This document shows positions 54,244-64,000 of a stretch of 64,000 bases of DNA, one piece after another. A program made the position numbers and the translations under genes. The DNA is from Hanleya hanleyi. Its lineage: Eukaryota > Mollusca > Polyplacophora > Lepidopleurida > Hanleyidae. Under the pieces are notes generated by a model. The model ran no database searches, had not been told where the DNA came from, and saw nothing but the letters and a program-made list of their open reading frames with translations. The DNA is taken from positions 62,001-126,000 of the forward strand of contig JAVTVY010017392.1 of NCBI GenBank assembly GCA_036873755.1. The letters run 5' to 3'. Position 1 is the first letter of the stretch. Every line of letters begins with the position of its first letter.

Positions 54244-55342
54244 GTGTTGTTGTCCGGAATTCTAATCCTGGGAAAAACATTGTAATTATCGGTGACCTGA
54301 ACGATGATCTTCTGAGTGCTTCCAAGTTTCACCTACGTGGCATAATAACTTCCTTAGGACTTAATCAACTAATAACTGAACCAACTCGACCCGTTTCAAA
54401 TTCTCTTTTAGACCCAATCATTTCTAATATGGCTCAACTCGTCTGTGATAGCGGCGTTCTTGTACCTTTTTGTAGCGACCATTCTCCAGTTTTTATCCTC
54501 ATAAAATCATGTATCCCGAAAAGGCCTAGCTTCAGACGTTTGATCTGAAATTACGAAAAAGCCGACTGGGACATATTTAGACAACATCTTGTAAACGCCG
54601 AATGGGAAGTCCTGTCAGACGATAATAACGTGGATATTTGGTGTGACTGTATTACATCAGTTATTATGAGAGCAGCTAGAGAATCTATCCCCAACAAATA
54701 CATTTGCATTCATCCAGGCGATAAATCATGGATGACACACAAAATAAAACATGATATGAGAATCAGAGTTAAATTTGTTAAGCATTCTAGAATTACCAAT
54801 TCTGCAAATGATATCGAACGTTTTAAAAAACAGAGAAATTTGGTAAATGCTCTCGTTTGCTCTACTAAAAAGGAATTTAAAACCAAAACAGCACAGAAAA
54901 TTGAGACTGGTCGAGTTGGTTCTAAACAGTGGTGGAAACTCAGCAAATCATTCCTGAAAGATTCGAACAATAATTTTAATGACGTTCCACATCTTAAGAA
55001 AGTGGACGTCTCTTTTGCATACGAATGCAGTGAAAAAGCCGAAATTTTAAACGGTTTCTTTGCTAATATTACCAGAATTGATTATTCCAACACTCCGTTG
55101 CCACCTATATCAATCTACACGGAAAATACCTTAGATATGTTTACTGTAGATACTACAGACGTCGACAACATTATTTCTAATTTAGATACGTCCAAAGCGC
55201 TTGGTCCAGACCAAGTCCGAAATGTTTGTCCGAAGGTAAAAACGTTCTCTCTCCAATTCTTGCTCGTTTATTTAATCACTCATTGAAAACATCGACTTAT
55301 CCGACCGAATGGAAAGTTGCTAATGTGACACCATTGTATAAA
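54244..55342 (+). mobile_element. Jockey/CR1-type LINE, 5' segment
   Basis: Starts inside the endonuclease domain (IVIIGDLNDD, then EPTRPVSNSLLDPIISN and FCSDHSPVFILI with the terminal SDH). A long linker frame follows at 54630-55286 (AARESIPNKYICIHPGDKSW, KQWWKLSKSFLKD, NISNLDTSKALGPDQ). It ends after a frameshift at ...WKVANVTPLYK, the start of the reverse transcriptase. A stop at 54543 and a frameshift near 55230 show decay. Interrupted at 55343. Confidence 0.85.
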
Positions 55343-56653
55343 TACGAAGCTGCGCATCTGAAAACCCCTCGGCTCTGGGTACATTCATAATGTATTCAAT
55401 TCGAACCAAGATGTCAGGAACACCAAGCAGTCAAGTCACAAATATACAGATTATCAAAAAATTTGCAATTAGAAATGACCCCTAAGGTTTCCGTCCAATC
55501 AGAGAAACCGGTATTCATTACATAAGTTTCTTGATGCATCAATGATATATACCGAAATTTACATCGAACATTTGAACAGTATCAGGGATAGAGATCATTA
55601 ATGATTTCGCATAAATTAAAGATGGCCGCCCATTCTTCCCGCCACTCAGAGGAACTTTTGTGGTTATTCATTCAAAGTCTCTTGATACATTGATGTTTTA
55701 TACCAAGTTTCGTATAGAACACTGAAATGGTATCAGAGATATACATCATTAAAGATTTGCATAAATTAAAGATGGCCACCAAGGTTTCTGCCCAATCAGA
55801 GAAACCAGAACTGTCATTTGTCATAAGTCTCTTGATGCATCGATGATATACCAAGTTTCGTATAGAACACTGAAATGGTATCAGAGATATACATCATTAA
55901 AGATTTTGCATAAATTAAAGATGGCCACCAAGGTTTCCGCCAAATCAGAGAAACCAGAACTGTCATTTGTTGTAAGTCTCTTGATGCATCGATGATATAT
56001 ATCAAATTTTACATCAAGCACTTGAACGGTATCAGAGAACGACATCATTAATGATTTTGCATAAATTAAAGATGGCCGCTCATCCTTTTCCCCACTCAGA
56101 GGAACTGATGTGGTTATTCATTGCAAGTCTCTTGATACATGGTATCCGAGATATATATCATTAAAGTTTTTGCATAAATTAAAGATGGCCACCAAGATTT
56201 TCGGTCAATCAGGTCCCGATTTAAAGTATCTGGATGTATCGATGATGTATACCAACTTTCATATAAAACAACTGAATGGTAACAGAGATATGTATCATTA
56301 TCGATTTCGTATAAATTAAAGATGGCTTCCAGGATCTCCAGCCAATCAGAAAAGCCGGTTTGGTAATTCATTTAAAGTTGCTTGATGTATCGATGATGTA
56401 TACCAACTTTCGTATTGAACAGTTGAATGGTTTCCGAGATATGGATCATTACCCATTTTGCATAAAATTAAAGATGGCCGCCAAGGTTTCCATCCAATCT
56501 GGTCCCAATTCAATAAGCTTCTTGTCCTTGACTAGGTAAATAAGCATACCAAATTTGGAATTCTTCAGTGGAACCGTTTTCCGGCTATCTCGCTCACGTA
56601 CGGACGTACAAGACGACGACAATACCCCATGGCCAAAATTGGCCGAGGGGTAA
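55343..56653 (-). mobile_element. 1.3-kb hairpin-ended tandem-array element without target duplication
   Basis: Inserted between codons of the LINE: left flank ...CCATTGTATAAA, right flank AAAGGTGAACG. Removing it gives PLYKKGERNLVCNYRP. The right end has the hairpin CCATGGCCAAAATTGGCC bracketed by CCCC/GGGG, next to ACGGACGTACAAGACGACG. The interior has about seven ~150-bp units with AAATTAAAGATGGCCGCC, spaced at 55619, 55771, 55918, 56070, 56184, 56320 and 56471. ACCCCTCGGC occurs in opposite orientation near both ends. At most an AA is duplicated, as with rolling-circle (Helitron-like) elements; that class is inferred. Confidence 0.8.
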
Positions 56654-58500
56654 AAAGGTGAACGAAATCTTGTCTGTAACTACCGTCCCAAATCACTATT
56701 AAGTTGTCTGAGTAAACTCATGAAGAGGGTCGTGTTCAAGTACATTTATAATTACATACGGTACGACATAACACCGAGCCAATCTGGTTTTCTCCCGTCG
56801 CAATCCACTGTAACACAGTTACTTGATATTTACTTTGACTTGACAAAGGCACTTGACGAACAGAAAGAAGTACTCTTTCTATTCTTTGACATATCAAAGG
56901 CCTTTGCTAGAGTGTGGCATAACGGCTTACTTAAAAAACTACAACAATTCGGTATTACTGGAAGCCTTTTGCTATGGTTCAAAAGCTATTTACAAAATCG
57001 TTGTCAGCTTGTGGTGAACCAGGGAAAAGAATCCACTGTGTTATGTTTAGAAGCAGGTGTGCCACAAGGCTCTGTTTTTGGTCCGCTTCTGTTCGTATTA
57101 TTTATAAACGATTTACCTGCTAATGTCATTAACAGCATACGTCTTTTTGCTGATGACACTTGTTTGTACATCATATCTGATAATCTGTTTAACCAACTGC
57201 CATCCATCAATCACGATATAGACATTGTTTCTGACTGGGCGCAGACATGGTTGCCGCGAAAACAGTTTCTCTTCTCGCTTCTTTGAGACATATATCCATT
57301 CATCTTTTCCAATAATATTTCAAAATTCAACTCTTCAACCGTCACGTAGTCATAAGCATCTCGGTCTGATCCTTAACACTAAGGCTAACTGGAACGACCA
57401 CGTGGAAGATCGTAAATGCCTTGAAATTATGTATAAGAGTTTTATTAGACCAAGTCTAGAATATGCAGACGTCGTCTGGGATAATATTCCACAATCTTAT
57501 GTGATAAGACTTGAAAATATTCAAAAAGACACACTCAGAGCGATAACTGGCGTCACATGCAGTGTTAGTTCAGAAACCTTATATTTGGAAGCTGGATTTG
57601 AAACGCTGTCTCGCAGACGACAAGTCCATAGACTTATTATGTTATATAACATTATTAATGGTATGGCACCTTCCTCTTTGCACGCTCATCTCTCAGCTCG
57701 CATTGGGGAACGCAATCCATACATCAGAAACGCATCACAGTTAACCCCCTACAGATGTCGCACGGAACTATTCCGAAATTCATTTTATCCAGCAACATTA
57801 CGCGAGTGGAATTTACTATCTTACACAGTCAAAAACTGTCCTACTCTGCCAATTTTTAAACGCCAGCTGCAGAACATGACACAAGTCTCCATCCCACCGT
57901 CTTAGCACTATTTATGTACACGTAAAGGAAATATAATATTGTGTCGCCTCCGCAATGGTTGCAGTAATCTTAACAGACACCTGTTCAATAATTTCCTGAG
58001 AAATACAACAACTTGCAATTGCGGATATTTTGACGAAACAGTCGATCACTTTTTCTTTCACTGTCCTCAATTTGTCGATCAAAGAACCATATTGGTAAAT
58101 ACACTTAATAATATATATAGTTCTCTAATAGTTCCTCCTGCTTCAGTGCTATTATACGGTGATCCAGAAAAAGTCAAACACACTAACAACACCATTCAAG
58201 TATGTTTGGGAAATTCATAGCAGATTCGAAACGTTTTACTTAAGTATTGAACTTTAAAATTACTATTTCGACACTTGATGCCCAGCAACCATGTACTCAG
58301 CAAGCTGATCGTGTTCATTCATCTCTTCAGCACACAGGGTCTCAAACAAATCACAATGTTTACTCTCTGTCATGTATTTATATTTATTTTCGAGGTTCAA
58401 TTGATATATTGTACTTTTTTTTATTGGGAAGACGTATTGATAAGCTTTGCTTACTTCGCTCCCCCATGTCTCGAAATAAACTACTTAAACCAAAATAGGG
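56654..58500 (+). mobile_element. Jockey/CR1-type LINE, 3' segment
   Basis: Continues the reverse transcriptase: SKLMKRVVFKYIYNY, FFDISKAFARVWHNGLLKKL (motif A; D of FDIS), GVPQGSVFGPLLFVLFINDL, LFADDTCLY (catalytic FADD at about 57145-57165). A frameshift at about 57230-57290 moves to the thumb and C-terminal region (SRSHKHLGLILNTKANWNDH, LEYADVVWDNIPQS). A final shift at 57935 leads to a Cys/His segment TCNCGYFDETVDHFFFHCPQ. The 3' non-coding end reaches about 58500. Strong motif order; frames broken in at least three places, so inactive. Confidence 0.88.
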
Positions 58501-58561
58501 GAAAACTCCTATCAACAAGGTCCAAAAGGGCTAATATCGGTCTCCGGCTTATCGAGCCTGC

Positions 58562-58637
58562 CCATCAAGTCATGGATGGGTGTATGTAAAAAGAGGACTT
58601 GTCTCCGAAAATATAAAATGCGGAACACGGACTTTAG
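58562..58637 (+). repeat. Third copy of the foldback arm's inner end
   Basis: ATCAAGTCATGGATGGGTGT...GCGGAACACGGACTTTA matches 54151-54225 directly and 62062-62120 inverted. It marks the right edge of the inserted LINE block, so the block is bracketed by direct repeats of ~76 bp. Confidence 0.8.
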
Positions 58638-59470
58638 CTCACCGCATTTCGATGAATTAGTGTCAATTTCATGGACTATCTAGAACATGTCCAACTTCGA
58701 GTAGTAAGGGACGACAACTCTGTCTGGCGCAGATCGACTCCACTGCTCAACATGGCCTGGGAAATTTAACCTGGATTAGATAGGACCGTGCTTTTCTAAG
58801 CTGAAAATCGAGCATTTCTGTTAGGGTGACATTTGCCAGCATATTAAGTTAATTTCGAATAGTATACGATGTGCTATTTTATTTTCCCATGGAAAATGTT
58901 TTACTTGCTTCCAATTTGATTTAAGAATGAGGGTTCAATTTGCATTTTCTACCTATACCTTAGCATAGGTTTTCACGAAAAAGCCGAAAGTAGCTCACTT
59001 TTAAACGTTTATAGGTAAAACACCGTTCAGCCAACGATATTTGCCAGCATGGCGTTATACAAACCATATCGTGTTCTATCTCATGGTTCTTTATTTGGTC
59101 TAATTATTAAATATCTTCTTGCTTCCATTTCAATTTAAAGTTTGAGAATTTTTAGAGAAAGACTCTATAAGGGGTTCAGCTAGAGTGATTAAGTGGGGGG
59201 CCGGTCGGTGGCAATTAACGCGGAGACCTGGTGACAGGTGACGATACCTGCTGGGCGGATTAAGCATGGATTCCAATTGTGTATTGCACGAGGCGAAGTC
59301 GTTTCTGACCAATCATTATATAATTAAACCACTTCAATGCAAAATAGAAGATTGTAACAAACGATTATATGGGTATTGTTTTATTTACAAATAGTACATG
59401 TATGTACAATATATGACACTTTGCACTCATTTTGACCAATGAGTGCAAAAATTTCGCAGTAAATTGTGCC
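58638..59470. other. Foldback interior, no coding content recognised
   Basis: AT-rich. TTTGCCAGCAT phrases repeat at 58829 and 59039 with surrounding homology (CCATGGAAAATGTTTTACTTGCTTCC versus TCTTGCTTCCATTTCAATTT), suggesting a diverged ~200-bp duplication. Confidence 0.5.
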
Positions 59471-59473
59471 ATA

Positions 59474-59647
59474 TCATGAATTCAATCTATTCAGCAATGA
59501 CAGAAGTTTTTCTTTCTTTCTTAGTTTTGTTGAAACACCGAGTGCCACAAGTTTCTGTTTAATTTCATGAACAGATAGTTCGCTGTTTTCTTCAACAGCC
59601 GAAACAGTTTCAGTCTCAGGTTTTATGGGCTGTCTCTCTGATCCTCC
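59474..59647 (-). pseudogene. SAP-like domain C-terminal coding relic
   Basis: A minus-strand frame of 57 codons ends at a stop (59474-59476). It reads GGSERQPIKPETETVSAVEE, then SVHEIKQKLVALGVSTKL and RKKEKLLSLLNRLNS. The helix-turn-helix spacing L-x2-IKQKL-x3-GVST-x2-RKK-x-LL-x-LL fits the SAP DNA-binding motif, including the G-V-S-T turn. Upstream a stop lies at about 59655. It may be the end of the foldback element's own protein. A weak further relic on the same strand (59950-60120, SGWDKGVKKLCDIVVGVDHT) could belong to it. Confidence 0.5.
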
Positions 59648-60734
59648 CGATAATCAACACCCAAAGTATTGTCACATTTCCGTCTTAACGTTTGCCTTTA
59701 GAATATATAATCATTAGAGTTTTGTTTTACTCAGAAAGTCAGAGAGGTTTGTTTTACTCAGAAACTTTATGTTTGCAAAGGAGGAAGTCGAACAATAGAA
59801 TCGAAAGCTTGGTTTTTTAACTCTTGAACCTTCTATTATTATGTAGCTTGGGTTCTTGTCACTATTGCGGCTTCGAAAACGTTACGGACAGGAACATCCA
59901 GCAGGTTGATTTTCATAATATGATTGTGTGATCAACACCAACAACAATATCGCACAGCTTCTTTACACCTTTATCCCACCCTGAAAACGTAGACTGTAAT
60001 TGACTTTATATGAGTATCTGTTGCCAAATACAATGTGTGAACTCCTCTTCCTTGATTAGAATGCTGTGATTTATGTTTGTTGGCGTAATACTGAAACTGG
60101 AACAGGGAAGTATTATTCAGTGAAATTCACACGGTATCTATACAAACTTTTCTTGAATATTTTCACAAGCGTTGGACTATAACTGATAGGTCGAAATGCC
60201 ATAATCTGTAAAAATACATGTATAATACAACAAAGTGTTACATTTCTCTTCAACCAATATTATTATTAATATTCATCGATTTTGAAGTGCATATTTTGTT
60301 ATATTCTTTCATCTAGGTGTTATTGCTTAAATTCAATGTCCAATATCTGATCCAACGTATGCCTTTTGTGTGTGTGTAACAGGCTTGTCTATAAGATCAG
60401 ATATTCTACCAGAGTTAAATATATTTAAAGATGATACATTGAGAGTTGATTGTACAATTAACGAGTAAGCTGGGAGACCTCAATTGACCCCATGCTGGGT
60501 AATCTCGAATCGGGCTCAATACACTGTCGGTCGTACACCGTTTAAGCGGCAGTCAAAAGACGACTGGCACCTGTGTTTAGCCAAGCGTGCAGCAATATAC
60601 CGCTGCGCCATCTAGCGGCCAATTAACAGAAATTACAATCTATAGTTCAGTTTGAAATCAGAGCTTCAGGGCTAATTCACCAGGGCGTTGAAGCGTTAAG
60701 GTTGACGTTGGCAGGCGTTGATACAAGGTGGCGC

Positions 60735-61965
60735 CTCACACGACGCATTCGGACCAGGGATGTCCATCTCTACCCCAAACGCGTTCCTACACACCCTAAA
60801 ATGCCCGCTTTCACTAATACTTCTACTGATGACGTCACCAATGATGTCACAGATGACGTGGACATGCCTCAAGTCGGGGTCTATACCCCGATAGCTACAA
60901 AATGACTCCCCACACGACGCATTCGGACCAAGGATGGTCCCTCTCTACCCAAAACACACCCCACGCACCCCCAAAATGACCACTTTACTTACTACACCCA
61001 ACTGCGCATGCGCAGATTGACGCGACTTGCAATAAAAAGCACGCCATTCTGACTCCACGTCACAAAAGCTTCACTTTGACACATCCCACGACTCATTTGG
61101 ACCAATAGCGGTCCATTTCAACCCCAAACACACTCTCACGCACCCCCAGAATGTATGTTTTCTATACTACGACCAAATTGCGCATGTGCAGAATAACGAA
61201 AACGGACGATACATTAGTCCAGTCGGATGCTCCTCTACGAGGGCTTCAAAATAAGACCTCATACGACACCATCGGACCATTAGGGGCTCACCTAGACCCC
61301 AAAACGTCCACCCATCACTATTTACCCACTACACAAACGCGCAGTGACATTTAAAAAAAAAATTCACCACTTAGCTTCGGGACCCCGACCATCGTGGTAT
61401 ACGTGACGAGACGTGAAAAATAAGATCCCACAACCCATATCGCAATGTCCAGGAGTAAATTTCCCAGTATGGACCTATCCACTGAGCTAGTATGGGCCAA
61501 AATACAGACCTACCCGGTACCTGGACTTTTCAAAAAAATTCGCCGCTTATTTTCGAGACCCCTCCCATCGTGTTCTACGTGATGGGACGTGAAAAACAAG
61601 ATCCCACAGCCCATATCATCGCAATGAACATATGCGAATTGCCCAGTATGGACCTATCCACTGAGCCAGTAGGCCTTTGGGTCTATCTAGACCTCCGAGA
61701 ACCTTTCGAATAATTTGATCGCTTAGCTTCGGGACCCCGCCCATCGTGTTCTACGTGGTGAGACGTGAACAACAAGATCCCACAACTCATATCGCAATGT
61801 CCAGGAGTACATTTTCCAGTATAGACCTACCCACTGAGCAAGTATGGGCCAAAATACAGACCTACCCGGTACCGGGATTTTTCGAAAAATTTCACCGCTT
61901 AGCTCCGAGACCATTCCCATCGTGTTTTACGTGGTGAGACGAAGAAAACAAGACCCCAAAACTCA
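60735..61965 (+). repeat. Satellite-like array with ~175-bp period
   Basis: CACACGACGCATTCGGACC-type unit starts recur at about 60736, 60906, 61084 and 61258. They give way to CTTAGCTTCGGGACCCCG-type starts at about 61372, 61545, 61721 and 61897. Spacing is 170-178 bp across both halves, so two subfamilies share one register. Includes three CRE-like TGACGTCA/TGATGTCA/TGACGTGG sites at 60833-60862. Non-coding. Confidence 0.8.
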
Positions 61966-62034
61966 CAGTAAAATCAACAAACAATGACCACCCCCACACT
62001 CCATACAGTCATTTTCCCCTATAGATGCAAATGT

Positions 62035-63012
62035 TCGAATCGTTCTCCTATTGTTGAGGGAAAGTCCGTGTTCCGCATTTTATATTTTCGGAGACAAGTC
62101 CTCTTTTTACATGCACTCACCCAAGACTTGATCGCCCTGGACGAGCGCTCCACGTTGACACCTCACTCGACCCAATCGGTTGACTAGGGGCTCCTCTCGC
62201 TCCGAAAATGTCCCAAAGATTGGCGAAGATTGCCGGAGAATTTCCGCTGGCTCCCGCGTACATGTATTTGGGACTACATTCTGTCCACCGAGGTTTTTCC
62301 CCCGTGACCGTATCGCCGCCAGACCGCATCACCGCGGAGGAATACATGCCCCAAAGGTCACGTGACCGGAAGTCCCGGAACTATAGTGACCTTAACCTCT
62401 TGATCACGTGATCTCCCCAAAAATGACGAAAGGTCAAGTTGACTATATTCGTCCTTTACGTACTACTTATGTCTTCACGTTGTGCACGTTTAGGCGTAGC
62501 CTCTATACACAATTAGGCGCATTTCCACAGTTAGACGCAAATTTTCTACACGATTAGGCGCAGTTCCACAATTAGGCGCAAAATGATTTCCACGATTAGG
62601 CGCAGTTCCACAATTAGGAGCATATTTCTCACACGAATAAGCGCATTTCCACAATTAGGAGCAAATCTCCTACACGATTAGGCACAGTTCCACAATTAGG
62701 AGCATTTTTTCTACACGATTAGGCGCAACGAAAAATTAGGCGCAAGATCGTTAAAATGATTAGGAGCAGTTACATGATTAGACGCAGCCTCCTTACACGA
62801 TTAGGCGCATTTACACAAATAGGCGCAAATTCCGTACACGATTAGGCGCAGTTCCACAATTAAGCGCAAGTTTGGTACACGATTAGGCGCAGTTCCACCG
62901 TTAACCGCAAATTTCCTACACGATTAGGCGCAACACGTTTTTAGGCGCAATTTTGTTACACGATTTGGCGCTGACACGATTAGGCGCAAATACACGATTA
63001 GGCCCCCCACAA
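62035..63012 (-). repeat. Right inverted arm of the foldback element
   Basis: Reverse complement of the left arm, including the whole minisatellite (62480-63008). It differs from it by scattered single substitutions, for example GCGCCTAATCG to GTGCCTAATCG near 62680. Ends CCCCCCACAA before the GGG duplication. Confidence 0.9.
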
Positions 63013-63640
63013 GGGTCCCTTGGGTCAGTGGCACTTGATTTAGGAACTGGGTTAATAATAGCCAATGACCATGTACTAGATGTCATACCATTCTCAAAAC
63101 AAACGTTAAATAGTCTATGTAAAAAAATAGCAACGTTATCGTTTCTTAAAACTTCAATAGGTATAGAGTCAATTCCCATTGCTTTCCCATTTTTTGCACC
63201 ACTTATTGCTTCATATATTACCTGCAATTATATAATACTTCCCAATTCATCCGTATCAGAAATGTCCCACTCAGGTTCATCATCAGATGAGGCAGTTACA
63301 TTTGAAGTTTCACTGGGATTTAACAAATTACAAAAACGTCCTTCCATCGATCTAAGACAAGTTTAGGCTCGGTCAAAATTCTATCATTTAACTTAACTTC
63401 CTTTGGGATGTGCTTAAGTCTATCTTCACCCACACCTATTTTACCCATCTTTTTCAATAGAAGTTTTGGACTACCAGCCCTCAAGTTTATAAATTCCTGT
63501 TGTTGACTTTACCAGTAATATCTTTTGTGGCGCTGTACAGCTCGGTCGAACGATTTACGTTTCTGATTGAATACAGATTTTAAAGTCTTCTTGAGACTAT
63601 CTATCTATCTGGCTATCTGATTCATTGCTAGTGAAACCTT
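63013..63640 (-). mobile_element. LINE reverse transcriptase, 5' segment
   Basis: Minus strand reads VIYEAISGAKNGKAMGIDSI, PIEVLRNDNVAIFLHRLFNV, SSTWSLAIINPVPKSSATDP, then RDP where the foldback element interrupts. KAMGIDSIP and W-x-x-A-I-I-NPVPK are typical of the RT start in non-LTR elements. Further upstream (63240-63600) decayed linker sequence is visible (KHIPKEVKLNDRI). The LINE clade is uncertain (RTE-like or related). Confidence 0.85.
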
Positions 63641-63780
63641 GCTTGAATTTTCAGGATACTCGCCTAACTTGTTTCAGGCATTTATAAGCTGGAAATAAGT
63701 AATAAGACATACTTATGGACAAGCACTTAATGCATAAATTATTACTCGGCCACGTACACGTTCCATGACAGATTCTGGGA

Positions 63781-64000
63781 GTGTAAAAGCGTACCTGAGA
63801 TACAACACATATCACGAATCGTTAGATTCTTGGTATGTGCTTTAGAATAGGTTAACCAGAAGACTATTCTGTGAAGTCATGTGACGCAGTCAGTATGTCG
63901 GCACCTCTTCCCACTTCCCTTATATGTGTTGTAATTTTTCCTGTATATGGCGAGATTCTGCTGGTGGACGTTTCGTGCCCGAGGCCCGCCTGTACAGACC
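63781..64000 (+). repeat. Family A array, truncated at the window edge
   Basis: Enters family A in the middle of its stem-loop (only the GCGTACC side remains), passes the TGTTGTAATTT end, the TTCCTGTATATGGCGAGA spacer and into a second unit. Same orientation as the array at 1-1247. The second array may continue beyond 64000. Confidence 0.85.

Larger units (their letters stand above)
53282..63012. mobile_element. 9.73-kb foldback-like DNA element with minisatellite inverted arms
   Basis: Ends are TTGTTGGGGGCCTAATCG and, reversed, TTGTGGGGGGCCTAATCG. A 3-bp duplication GGG flanks it (53279-53281, 63013-63015). Removing the element and one GGG fuses the interrupted LINE into a continuous frame reading SATDPRDPLSYRGITL, so the boundaries are supported to the base. 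Inverted arms are about 950 bp and some 98% identical by eye. Contents: a LINE (54244-58500), a third copy of the arm's inner end, a SAP-like coding relic and a ~175-bp satellite. No intact transposase is visible. Three-base duplications occur in Academ, Zator, PIF/Harbinger and CACTA groups; none can be assigned. Confidence 0.85.

Overview
The window looks like nuclear DNA of a marine mollusc or a close lophotrochozoan relative. One spliced gene spreads over about 36 kb and nearly everything else is transposable-element sequence: Penelope-like elements, several non-LTR (LINE) lineages, a 5S-rRNA-headed SINE, tandem-array elements built on ~157-bp and ~150-bp units, MITE-like elements and one giant inverted-repeat element. 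Nothing bacterial, no CRISPR array and no tRNA was seen. The organism call rests on repeat style and the spliced gene, not on a species marker.

Host gene: on the minus strand, 5,179-40,916, I trace 17 coding exons (one, exon 14, unresolved). They encode a secreted protein of roughly 770 residues that I interpret as a TIM-barrel glycoside-hydrolase-like enzyme related to clan GH-D (GH27/GH36). The chain is signal peptide, beta-rich N-terminal domain, barrel motifs (YTDNGAYYYY-type, QYDSWW, HNRWW, YEQDWL, R-x-S-D-D), STGPVGPSD segment and beta-sandwich tail. Exon-to-exon phases agree everywhere except around exon 14.

0-5 kb: a 508-bp tandem family (called family A here) lies among four broken Penelope-like fragments in both orientations. 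5-41 kb: exons are separated by introns loaded with Penelope 3' ends, LINE 3' ends, a 157-bp-array element in each of two introns, a 5S SINE, a LINE ORF1 relic, an ~820-bp tandem segmental duplication, a long perfect-type hairpin and a MITE. 41-45 kb: an inverted copy of the 157-bp-array element sits upstream of exon 1. 45-50 kb: no gene, with small hairpins and a GATCCA-rich stretch.

50-64 kb is a nest of insertions that can be read like a stratigraphy. A minus-strand LINE reverse transcriptase (50,340-63,640) is split by (i) a 1.94-kb TTAA-flanked TCGAGA-rich element and (ii) a 9.73-kb foldback-like element, 53,282-63,012. The latter has ~950-bp inverted arms made largely of a GCGCCTAATCGTGTA minisatellite and a 3-bp GGG target duplication. 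Removing the 9.73-kb element rejoins the LINE reading frame exactly. Inside it sits a second LINE, itself split by a 1.3-kb hairpin-ended tandem-array element without a target duplication. It also holds a ~175-bp satellite and a SAP-like coding remnant.

Strongest candidates for undescribed biology: the foldback element with minisatellite arms; a 7-bp-stem, 9-nt-loop hairpin with compensatory stem changes shared by Penelope 3' ends and family A; and the shared architecture (terminal hairpin, ACGGACG simple repeat, ~150-bp array) of two otherwise different tandem-array elements.
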